Origin: Ruminococcaceae bacterium UBA1236
GTDB lineage: Bacteria > Bacillota > Clostridia > Oscillospirales > Acutalibacteraceae
Assembly: GCA_002309055.1 (NCBI GenBank)
Contig: DBWO01000040.1
Span: 34,461 to 62,026 of the forward strand
Length of the DNA: 27,566 nucleotides
Direction of reading: 5' to 3'
Shown here: piece by piece, positions 7,431 through 15,010 of the stretch
Numbering within the stretch: position 1 is the first letter of the stretch
Layout: each line of letters begins with the position of its first letter
Notes under the pieces: model-generated
Database searches by the model: none
The model's input: the letters and a program-made list of their open reading frames with translations, nothing else
Told to the model about the DNA's origin: nothing
Program-made: the position numbers and the translations under genes

Positions 7431-7946
7431 ATGAAACTGGCTAAAGAAAAGGCATACATAGACGAATTTTTCGATATTAACAAAGACCTGCTTACCGACA
7501 ACCTTGTCAAGAGCATGACTCAGTACAGGCACCATGGCGAAATCAACACGCATTTTCATTCGGTCTATGTTGCTTACTGCGTGCTCAAGATGTGCGACAC
7601 CTTTCATTCATCTCATAAAAGAGAGATTGTCAGGGCATCGCTTCTGCACGATTTTTATCTCTATGAGTGGTACACTGAGAAGCACGATGAAAATCACATC
7701 TGGTACCATCCCAAGGAGTCCATCAAAAACATTGAGGAGCATTTCGGAAAGCTCACCCCCATGCAGAGGAGCATGATATTCACACATATGTTTCCGCTGA
7801 GCAAGGGCGTGCCCTCTTCAACCGGCGCATGGATGCTCACCGCGGCGGACAAGTACGTTGCCTCTCAGGATTATATTTCCGTTTCCTCAAGGTTTGATGT
7901 TGTTTATAACGAGATAATGAGGATGATTGACGAATATGCTGATTAA
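7431..7946 (+). CDS. Small HD-domain protein
   Basis: A 171-residue cytosolic protein with an HD-type core: His41/His43 in NTHFHSVYVAYCVLKM, then His73-Asp74 in ASLLHDFYLYEW, then HMFPLSKGVPSSTGAWMLTAADKY, where the late Asp of the HD domain would be. This matches small clostridial HD proteins related to YedJ/phosphohydrolases. The true substrate is unknown. An AGAGG ribosome site lies before the ATG. Its end overlaps the start of the next gene by 11 bases, which indicates translational coupling with the PF06541 membrane protein. Confidence 0.83.
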   Translation: MKLAKEKAYIDEFFDINKDLLTDNLVKSMTQYRHHGEINTHFHSVYVAYCVLKMCDTFHSSHKREIVRASLLHDFYLYEWYTEKHDENHIWYHPKESIKNIEEHFGKLTPMQRSMIFTHMFPLSKGVPSSTGAWMLTAADKYVASQDYISVSSRFDVVYNEIMRMIDEYAD

Positions 7947-8799
7947 AATCTGCACTTACTTTCTGGTATTTCTCATATTTTCCGTTGTCGGCTGGATTAC
8001 CGAAACTCTTCTTTACATAATCAGAGACGGTAAGGCGGTCAAAAGGGGCTTTCTTTTCGGCCCTCTGTGCCCGATTTACGGCTTTGCCGCCCTTGTTTGC
8101 GACCTGCTGATTTACGGAATACTTGATAATATTGTTTATATCGCCATCGCGGGCTTCCTGTTTACGGGAATTCTCGAATATGTTACTCACTTTGCCATGG
8201 AGAAACTCTTCCACGCCATGTGGTGGGATTATTCGGACCGCAAGTTCAATGTGAACGGCAGAATATACCTTAAAGGCCTTCTGTTTTTCGCGGCCGGCTC
8301 CGTGTTTATAGTCAAGGTGGCTCTGCCTCTTATTTATGATCTTGTGGACATTATGCCCGAAAAGCTGCTGTACACAATCTGTTTCGTGCTTTACACTGTG
8401 CTTATCGCGGACCTCGCGACCACTTTCGCGGACCTCAAGGGTACAATCCGCGCCTTAAAGCATATTCAGCATTCCGCCACAGCAGAGCTTCAGAAGGGCG
8501 TTGACACCACTGCGGAAACCTTTGATCAGATTAAAAAGACAATCCTTGAAAGCAAGATTTACCGCAGGGCGATTTCCGAAAACAAGGTGCTTATCGATTT
8601 CAAACGCGAGCATCCTTCACTTACGCTCACAAACTATAAGTATATGATGGACCTTATCGGTGACAGACCCGATAATAAAAAAAAAAGGAAAGATATAAAG
8701 CTCTACGGCACGGCGGAAACCATCCCCGACGAAAATGACGCGAAAAAATCCGAAGCCGGCGCGCCCGAAGCCGAAGAGAAAAAAGATAAAGAAGCATAA
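7936..8799 (+). CDS. PF06541 (CmpB-type) membrane protein, putative ABC-transporter type IV
   Basis: A 287-residue protein with several hydrophobic helices in the first 165 residues and a charged cytosolic C-terminus. Seen: FSVVGWITETLLY...KRGFLFGPLCPIYGFAA and ILEYVTHFAMEKLFHAMWWDYSDRKFNVNGRIYL, the typical pattern of the PF06541 family that is widespread in Clostridia and annotated as putative ABC-transporter permease; the transport role is not proven. The last 35 residues are mostly Lys, Glu and Ala. I start at ATG 7936, inside the end of the HD gene; TTG 7927 is the only longer option. A strong bidirectional terminator follows. Confidence 0.85.
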   Translation: MLIKICTYFLVFLIFSVVGWITETLLYIIRDGKAVKRGFLFGPLCPIYGFAALVCDLLIYGILDNIVYIAIAGFLFTGILEYVTHFAMEKLFHAMWWDYSDRKFNVNGRIYLKGLLFFAAGSVFIVKVALPLIYDLVDIMPEKLLYTICFVLYTVLIADLATTFADLKGTIRALKHIQHSATAELQKGVDTTAETFDQIKKTILESKIYRRAISENKVLIDFKREHPSLTLTNYKYMMDLIGDRPDNKKKRKDIKLYGTAETIPDENDAKKSEAGAPEAEEKKDKEA

Positions 8800-8800
8800 T

Positions 8801-8846
8801 AAAACATCCGTACGAACTGAATCGTACGGATGTTATTTTTTATTTG
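8801..8846. terminator. Bidirectional terminator between PF06541 gene and hydF
   Basis: A perfect 13-base stem (8803-8815 with 8822-8834) with a six-base ACTGAA loop. T-rich tails lie on both sides (ATTTTTTATTT on plus, TTTATTATG on minus), so it can end both convergent transcripts. Confidence 0.9.
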
Positions 8847-10030
8847 CATTCAGGCAACGGTGAAAGACTTCTGTCCAATATTCCCGTGATTTCCGCTATA
8901 AGCACGCCGTAGTTAACTATCGGCACGCCGGCGGCGCGGGCAAGCGCGAGGCGGCGCTTCATCTCTCTTTCGGTCAGCATGCACGCTCCGCAGTGTACAA
9001 CAAGGGCGTATTCGCCGAGGTTATCCGGGAAACCGCCGCCCGATGTAAATGCGTATTCGGGTTTCGCTCCGGTGTATTTCTCAATCATCTTCGGTATCTT
9101 CACCGTGCCGATATCCTCACACTGCCTGTGGTGTGTGCACCCTTCGGAGATAAGTATTTTATCGCCGTCTTTTATGTTTTTAAGCGCCTTTGCGCCTTTC
9201 GCGAGCAGGGAGATATCGCCTTTGTATCTGGCAAACAGGATTGAGAATGATGTGAGCGCCACGCTTTCGGGTACATCCGCGGAAACACGCGCGAATGCCT
9301 GCGAGTCCGTTATCACAAGGTCGGGAGGAGAGGTGAGAGAAGCGAGAGCGCTTTTTATCTCTTCCGGCTGGCAGCATACCGCTTTGATGTGAAAGTCAAG
9401 CAGCTCTCTGAGCACTTGCTGCTGCGGCAGAATCAGTCTCCCTTTAGGCGCAGATGAATCAACGGGGATAACGAGCATCACCGTGCCGCCCTTCGGGATA
9501 AGATCTGCCACCACATATTTTTCTTTAGCCGCGTTTTTTGCGAGAGCGCCGATTGTGTTTTTGAGCTCCTCTATGCCGTAGCCCGTAACGTTGCTTACAT
9601 ATATTTCGTTTTCTTTGTTTCCGGGGATTTCACTCAGCAAATCCGCTTTTGTCCTCGCGATTATATAAGGAATATCGCGGGATGTGAGATACTGAACCAT
9701 CTCTTTGTCCGCGCCGGACAGGGGAGCGCCTGCGTCGCACACAAGCACGGCTACATCCGTACCCGCGAGTATCTTTTTTGCTCTCTCAACTCTCTTTGAG
9801 CCAAGCTCGCCCTCGTCATCAATGCCGGGCGTGTCGGTAATAAGCACGGGTCCTATCGGCAGCAGTTCCATCGCCTTTGCCACAGGGTCGGTCGTGGTGC
9901 CTTTTACGGCGGATACCACGCTCACATCCTGATTTGTAACGGCGTTTACAAGGCTTGATTTTCCCGCGTTTCTCATTCCGAAAAAGCCGATGTGTGTTCT
10001 CTCGGCTGATACTGTTTCGTTAAGACTCAT
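8840..10030 (-). CDS. hydF: [FeFe]-hydrogenase H-cluster maturation GTPase HydF
   Basis: A 396-residue HydF, the scaffold that assembles and delivers the 2Fe subcluster to [FeFe] hydrogenase, working with the radical-SAM enzymes HydE and HydG. Seen: an N-terminal Era-like GTPase domain with a P-loop GMRNAGKS (18-25), a G2/G3 region with GTTTDP and DTPGIDDEGELG, and a G4-like ARTKAD; a central dimerisation part with the HydF-typical IPVDSSAPKGRLILPQQQ; and C-terminal cluster ligands Cys298-x-His300 and Cys347-x-x-Cys350. All key residues are present and the length is normal. It has its own promoter (10054-10082) and an AGAGGG ribosome site. HydE, HydG and the hydrogenase are not in this window. 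It diverges from a NifU-like Fe-S gene. Confidence 0.95.
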   Translation of the reverse strand: MSLNETVSAERTHIGFFGMRNAGKSSLVNAVTNQDVSVVSAVKGTTTDPVAKAMELLPIGPVLITDTPGIDDEGELGSKRVERAKKILAGTDVAVLVCDAGAPLSGADKEMVQYLTSRDIPYIIARTKADLLSEIPGNKENEIYVSNVTGYGIEELKNTIGALAKNAAKEKYVVADLIPKGGTVMLVIPVDSSAPKGRLILPQQQVLRELLDFHIKAVCCQPEEIKSALASLTSPPDLVITDSQAFARVSADVPESVALTSFSILFARYKGDISLLAKGAKALKNIKDGDKILISEGCTHHRQCEDIGTVKIPKMIEKYTGAKPEYAFTSGGGFPDNLGEYALVVHCGACMLTEREMKRRLALARAAGVPIVNYGVLIAEITGILDRSLSPLPECK

Positions 10031-10053
10031 AATAAGACCCTCTTTCGTGTGTC

Positions 10054-10082
10054 ATTATATCATCCGCCTGTCAATAATTCAA
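10054..10082 (-). promoter_or_regulatory. Sigma-A promoter of hydF
   Basis: On the minus strand TTGAAT (10077-10082) and TATAAT (10054-10059) are 17 bases apart, about 24 bases before the hydF start codon. Confidence 0.7.
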
Positions 10083-10104
10083 CCTGTATTATTTTATTAT
10101 ATTA

Positions 10105-10133
10105 TAGACATCGCGCGCAATTTGATGTAAAAT
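10105..10133 (+). promoter_or_regulatory. Probable promoter of the NifU-like/mannosidase/mutase operon
   Basis: TAGACA (10105-10110) and TAAAAT (10128-10133) are 17 bases apart, 42 bases before the NifU-like start codon. The region is very AT-rich, so other placements are possible. Confidence 0.5.
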
Positions 10134-10174
10134 ATAAAGATAAGGATTATTATCTGTTTAACCGGAGGCCCGAT

Positions 10175-10408
10175 ATGGAGAAATACATAAACGAATATAT
10201 CCGCCCGAGAATTCAGGGCGACGGAGGGGAGATAACCTTTCTTTCCCGCGAGGGCAGTGAGGTGACCGTGCTCTTTCAGGGCGAGTGCTCAAAGTGCCTC
10301 ATACTTGACAGATGCGTTGCCTGGATTGAGCAGCGCATAGAAGCCGACCTCGGCGAAAAAGTGACGGTCAAAGGCATAAGAAAAAAGCCCTATTTTCAGG
10401 ACAGGTGA
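10175..10408 (+). CDS. NifU C-terminal-like Fe-S scaffold protein
   Basis: A 77-residue protein matching the NifU C-terminal/NfuA scaffold domain. Seen: IRPRIQGDGGEITFLSREG, the family's RP-x-DGG start, then VTVLFQGECSKC with Cys38 and Cys41, the CxxC that bridges a cluster between two subunits; a third Cys47 follows. These proteins carry and hand over [4Fe-4S] clusters. The usual CSGCP-x(3)-T stretch is CSKCLILDRC here, a divergent form. I start at ATG 10175, which has GGAGG eight bases before it; the longer reading from 10049 has no ribosome site. It lies nine bases before the mannosidase gene, and diverges from hydF. Confidence 0.82.
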   Translation: MEKYINEYIRPRIQGDGGEITFLSREGSEVTVLFQGECSKCLILDRCVAWIEQRIEADLGEKVTVKGIRKKPYFQDR

Positions 10409-10417
10409 GGTGATTTC

Positions 10418-13354
10418 ATGGCTCAGATTAAAGTTGAAAGGCGCAGCATGCGCCCCGAGGAATGGGTGTCCCTCAGATTTTCGTGGCTCAAGAGGCACAT
10501 TTATTCCGAAAAAGCGGAGATAGATACATTCACCGTCAGAGAAGCAAGGCAGAGCGATGAAATGCGCTTTGAGTTTTATGACGAAACTCCCCGTCCGCTT
10601 AAAAAAGGCGATATGTATTTCACGCCCGACGGCACCGCCTTCATAGAGGCGGAGTTTACCGTTCCCGAAAGCTTTGAGGGCAAAAAGCTCTGCTTTTCTC
10701 TGAAAACCGCCGCCGAGATGATTGTAAAGATAAACGGCAGATACGCGGGCGGCATTGACCCCAACAGAGAACGCTTTGATTTGTCCGGCGTAAAACCGGG
10801 CGACACGCTTAAAATTGAAATAACCGCATACAACCGCTCGAAGCCCGATGACGAGAGAAACCCCGAGTCACTCTCCGTGAGAGGATGCAGGCAGATTTTT
10901 GAGGGTGGTTACATCGCTGCCGTCAATGAAAAAGTGCAGTCGCTCGTCTATGATATTGAGCTCCTGCTTGACGCCGCCTCCTGCGGCCTTTTCGGCGAAG
11001 ATTTCTCATCTCTCGTTTACAGAGAGCTTGACAGGGCTCTGAACTTTATAGATTTTGACGATGTGCGGGATGAAGACGTTGACTTTGCTCTCTCGCATAT
11101 AGACGAAAAAATTTACCGTGACAAAACCTACAAGGGCTCGGGCAGAGTGTCGCTCGTTGCGCATTCGCACCTTGACATCGCTTATTACTGGCGCAGGATT
11201 CACACCGTACAGAAGAATATGCGCACGGTGCTCATTCAGCTACGCCTTATGGATAAATACCCCGATTTCAAGTACGCTCATACTCAGGCTTACACCTATG
11301 AGCTGCTCGAAAAGTATTACCCCGAGGTGTTTGACGAGCTGAGGGAAAAAGTGCTCGAGGGCAGGTTTGAGCCCGTCGGCGGTATGTATGTTGAGCCGGA
11401 CTGCAACATTCCCTCGGCCGAAAGTCTTATAAGGCAGTGCCTTTACGGGCAGAACTTCTTCAGGCAGAGATTCGGCATCACGGTCAATAATGCCTGGCTG
11501 CCGGATGTTTTCGGCAACAGCTGGATTATGCCTCAGATTCTCAGAAAATGCGGCATAGATTATTTTGTTTCAAACAAGATGTCCACCTGGAACGATACAA
11601 ACCGTTTTCCGCATAACAACTTCATCTGGAAGGGTATTGACGGCACCTGCGTTTACGCCTGCGTGCCCCCCACGCACTTTATCTCCTGGAATATGCCCTC
11701 GCAGGTTAAGGGTAACTGGGACGCTTTTCAGGATAAGGACAGCGGCGCATCAACCCTGCAGATGTTCGGCTACGGCGACGGCGGCAGCGGAGCCACCGAA
11801 GAGATGGTTGAGCTTATGCACCGCTTCAAAAAGCTCTCTGTTATGCCCGAAACCGAGCACACAACCGGCAGAGAGTATCTTGAGAAGAATTTCACCGCAG
11901 ACAAAGAGCTTGCCGTTTGGGACGATGAGCTCTATCTTGAGATGCACAGGGGCACCTTCACCACAAAGGCAAAGCTCAAGGATTATAACCGCAAGTGCGA
12001 ATTCCTTCTGCGCGAAGCGGAGATGGTCTCTCTCTTAAAAGCCGAAAAAGGGGAGAGCTACCCCGATGAGGAGATAAGAGAAGCATATAAAAAACTGATG
12101 GTAAATCAGTTTCACGATATCCTGCCCGGCAGCCACATCACCCCCGTTTACCGTGACGCCGTCAATGATTATGAGCAGGTTAAAGACACCCTCACCGGCA
12201 TTATCGGCACGGGCGAAAAGTTCTTTAACTCCCTCAATTTCAAAAGAGATTCCGTCACATTCGTGCCCGATGAAAGCGGTTCATTCTTCCGCAAGGGCGT
12301 GAAGGGCAGATATACAAAGCTTGATATTCCCGCCCTCTCCTGCGGCGAGGCAGGATATGAGAGCGCGGATGAATGGTTCAAAGTGACCGGAGAAGGCATT
12401 GAAACGCCTTATTACACCGCCCGTCTAGCGAAGGACGGAAGCATCCTCTCGCTTTTTGATAAAGAACTCGGCAGAGAATGGGTGAAGGGCGAATTCAACA
12501 CTCTCAAAATATATTCGGATACACCCGGCAACTATGATGCCTGGGATATTCTGCCCGATTATAAAAACCATCCCGTGCCGGTTGAAACGATGAGACCGCT
12601 TGAGTTTATGCAGGGCGATGGCGAATGCGCCGAATTCTGCGCCCTTCAGAAAACCGGCGAAAGCTACTGGTGCAGGGTGATAAGATTTTTCCGCCGCTCA
12701 AGATGCATAGAGGTTGAGAATATCGTTGACTGGAGGGAGAAGCACAAGCTCGCCAAGGTTACCTTCGGCTGCAACTTGCTTTCAAGAGAGCTTGTCAGCG
12801 ACACTTCCGCCGGCTACATCCGCCGCCCCGCTCACCGCAACACAAGCTGGCAGGAGGCAAGGTTTGAAACCTGCTGTCACAAATGGTGCGATATGGGCGA
12901 AACAGGCGCGGGCATTGCTCTTATCAACGAGAATAAGTACGGCGTGAGCGCAGACGAAGGGTCGTTCGCTCTCTCGCTTCTGCGCGCTCCCATAAGGCCG
13001 GACCCGACATCCGATATGGACATACATAATTTCTGCTATATGATTTATCCGCACGCCGGCGATTTCATCGAGGCGGGCGTTAACCGCAAGGCGCTCGAAT
13101 ACAACGCGCCGCTTATGAAAAACGATCTTGATTACTGCGGGCCCGATTTCACCCCGCTCTACCTGCAGGCTATGAAGCTCAGCGAAGACGGCACAATGGC
13201 CGTTTACCGCCTGAGCGAGCAGGACGGCAGGAGAGGAACAATCAGGCTGCCGGCAAAAATGAAAGTGCTCAATATGCTTGAGGACGAAACGGGTGAAACG
13301 GATGTTATCGAGTATTCGCCTTTTGAAATAATTACTTTGGGAGTGGAATTATGA
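10418..13354 (+). CDS. GH38 alpha-mannosidase
   Basis: A 978-residue cytosolic alpha-mannosidase of glycoside hydrolase family 38 (class II), with no signal peptide. Seen: residues 1-235 form an N-terminal beta domain; the catalytic domain starts at about 245 with HSHLDIAYYW, giving zinc ligands His251 and Asp253; the nucleophile is Asp363 in WLPDVFGNS; QFHDILPGS near 565 is the conserved late His-Asp motif; the rest is beta-sandwich. Members cleave terminal alpha-mannose from oligosaccharides taken into the cell, retaining configuration through a zinc-dependent two-step reaction. AGGTGAGGTG precedes the ATG. Its stop overlaps the mutase start by four bases (ATGA), so the two are coupled and probably act in one route for mannoside use. 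Confidence 0.93.
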   Translation: MAQIKVERRSMRPEEWVSLRFSWLKRHIYSEKAEIDTFTVREARQSDEMRFEFYDETPRPLKKGDMYFTPDGTAFIEAEFTVPESFEGKKLCFSLKTAAEMIVKINGRYAGGIDPNRERFDLSGVKPGDTLKIEITAYNRSKPDDERNPESLSVRGCRQIFEGGYIAAVNEKVQSLVYDIELLLDAASCGLFGEDFSSLVYRELDRALNFIDFDDVRDEDVDFALSHIDEKIYRDKTYKGSGRVSLVAHSHLDIAYYWRRIHTVQKNMRTVLIQLRLMDKYPDFKYAHTQAYTYELLEKYYPEVFDELREKVLEGRFEPVGGMYVEPDCNIPSAESLIRQCLYGQNFFRQRFGITVNNAWLPDVFGNSWIMPQILRKCGIDYFVSNKMSTWNDTNRFPHNNFIWKGIDGTCVYACVPPTHFISWNMPSQVKGNWDAFQDKDSGASTLQMFGYGDGGSGATEEMVELMHRFKKLSVMPETEHTTGREYLEKNFTADKELAVWDDELYLEMHRGTFTTKAKLKDYNRKCEFLLREAEMVSLLKAEKGESYPDEEIREAYKKLMVNQFHDILPGSHITPVYRDAVNDYEQVKDTLTGIIGTGEKFFNSLNFKRDSVTFVPDESGSFFRKGVKGRYTKLDIPALSCGEAGYESADEWFKVTGEGIETPYYTARLAKDGSILSLFDKELGREWVKGEFNTLKIYSDTPGNYDAWDILPDYKNHPVPVETMRPLEFMQGDGECAEFCALQKTGESYWCRVIRFFRRSRCIEVENIVDWREKHKLAKVTFGCNLLSRELVSDTSAGYIRRPAHRNTSWQEARFETCCHKWCDMGETGAGIALINENKYGVSADEGSFALSLLRAPIRPDPTSDMDIHNFCYMIYPHAGDFIEAGVNRKALEYNAPLMKNDLDYCGPDFTPLYLQAMKLSEDGTMAVYRLSEQDGRRGTIRLPAKMKVLNMLEDETGETDVIEYSPFEIITLGVEL

Positions 13355-14958
13355 CAGATTTTGAGTATTGGTGCTCGCTTGACAGCGAAACTGAAGCTGA
13401 GCTTAAATCGCTCGACGCAAAAGAGATTGAAGAAAGATTTTACAAAACGCTCGAATTCGGCACCGGCGGCATGCGCGGCATTATGGGCGCAGGCCCCAAC
13501 AGAATGAACAGATATATGATAGCAAAGGCGACAAAAGGCCTTGCGGATTATCTCGCCGGTAAATTCTCGGGTGAAAAGTCCGTTGCCGTTGCCTATGATT
13601 CCCGCAACAACTCCGCCTCGTTTGCCCGCGCGGCTGCCCGTGTGCTTGCCGCAAACGGCATAAAGGTTTATATCTTTGAAACTCTTATGCCTACGCCCGT
13701 GCTCTCGTTTGCCGTTAAATACCTCGGCTGCAGCGCAGGCATCGTTGTCACGGCGAGCCACAATCCGCGCGAATATAACGGCTATAAGGTTTATGACGAA
13801 ACAGGCTGTCAGCTTGTGCCGAGAGACGCGGATAAGCTAATTGCCTATGTAAACGCCGTCACCGATATAGGCGGCATCGCTTTCGCGGATGAAAACGATC
13901 CTCTCATAAACACAATCGGCGGCGATGTGCTTGACGCCTTTCTTGCCGAGGTTAAGAAGCTGAGCTTGTATTCCGGCAAATCAGACCTTAAAATCGTTTA
14001 TACTCCGCTTCACGGCACGGGCAGAATCCCCGTTACAAGAATCCTTGAGGGCAGGGATGTGAGCGTTGTAAAAGAGCAGGAGATGCCGGACGGCAATTTC
14101 TCCACCGTGCGTTCACCTAACCCCGAGGAGAAGGACGCGCTCAACCTTGCCATTGAGCAGGCGGAGCGTGAAAACGCGGATATAGTTATCGGCACGGACC
14201 CGGACTGCGACCGCATCGGCATTGCCGTTAAGCACGGCGGAAAGTTCGTTTTGCTCACGGGCAATCAGACGGGCTCGCTTCTTCTGGACTTTGTGCTGAA
14301 ATTCAAAGAGAAGGGTGCAAACCCCGCCGTTGTCACAACGATAGTCACGGGCTCTCTCGGCAGCGAAATCGCGAAGAAGCACGGCTGCGAGGTGTTCCTC
14401 ACCCTAACGGGCTTCAAATATATCGGCGAAAAAATCAATCAGTGGGAAAAGAGCGGTGAGCACAGCTATGTTTTCGGCTATGAGGAGAGCTACGGCTATC
14501 TTCCCGGCACTCACGCAAGGGATAAGGACGGCGTATCGGCCGCAATGCTCGTTGCCGAAATGGCGTCTTACCACAAGAATGAGGGCAGAACTCTCGTTGA
14601 CGCTCTCGAGGCGCTCTATGCCGAATACGGCTATTACTGCGATGCCCTCGAAACCGTGGTGCTCAAAGGCAAAGAGGGCAGTGAAAAAATAAAGGCATCA
14701 ATGACCGCAATGCGTAAAGCCGGCACATCCTGCCTTGACGGATGCGCCGAAGTTGTGGACTATTCCGAAGGCGTCGGCGACCTTCCGAAGGAGAATGTGC
14801 TCAGATTTATATTTGCAGACGGCTCCTGGGCAGCTGCAAGGCCCTCGGGCACCGAGCCCAAGCTCAAGCTCTATTTTTCCGTAAAAGGTTCAAACCGCGC
14901 CGAAGCCGCCCAAAGGCAGGAAAACATGAAAAAATCCCTGCTGGAATTTGTGAAATAA
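13351..14958 (+). CDS. Phosphoglucomutase/phosphomannomutase (alpha-D-phosphohexomutase)
   Basis: A 535-residue alpha-D-phosphohexomutase. Seen in order: FGTGGMRGIMG substrate loop near residue 33; the phosphoserine loop TASHNP with Ser136; the metal loop DPDCDR with Asp283, Asp285 and Asp287; the sugar loop GYEESYGY; and the phosphate loop PSGTEPKLK. All four active-site loops are intact. It swaps phosphate between C1 and C6 of glucose or mannose; sugar choice cannot be read, but the four-base overlap with the alpha-mannosidase gene suggests mannose. It is somewhat shorter at the N-terminus than the roughly 570-residue Bacillus PgcA. No terminator is visible in the 52 bases before the next gene. 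Confidence 0.92.
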   Translation: MTDFEYWCSLDSETEAELKSLDAKEIEERFYKTLEFGTGGMRGIMGAGPNRMNRYMIAKATKGLADYLAGKFSGEKSVAVAYDSRNNSASFARAAARVLAANGIKVYIFETLMPTPVLSFAVKYLGCSAGIVVTASHNPREYNGYKVYDETGCQLVPRDADKLIAYVNAVTDIGGIAFADENDPLINTIGGDVLDAFLAEVKKLSLYSGKSDLKIVYTPLHGTGRIPVTRILEGRDVSVVKEQEMPDGNFSTVRSPNPEEKDALNLAIEQAERENADIVIGTDPDCDRIGIAVKHGGKFVLLTGNQTGSLLLDFVLKFKEKGANPAVVTTIVTGSLGSEIAKKHGCEVFLTLTGFKYIGEKINQWEKSGEHSYVFGYEESYGYLPGTHARDKDGVSAAMLVAEMASYHKNEGRTLVDALEALYAEYGYYCDALETVVLKGKEGSEKIKASMTAMRKAGTSCLDGCAEVVDYSEGVGDLPKENVLRFIFADGSWAAARPSGTEPKLKLYFSVKGSNRAEAAQRQENMKKSLLEFVK

Positions 14959-15010
14959 CGGCTTTTGATTTGTGACGCGAATAACAAGTTTTACGAAAGG
15001 ATGACCTTGT

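Noticed and set aside
11565..12038. Second-frame open frame of 157 codons inside GH38
   Set aside because: Same-strand shadow of the mannosidase catalytic domain; no start signal.
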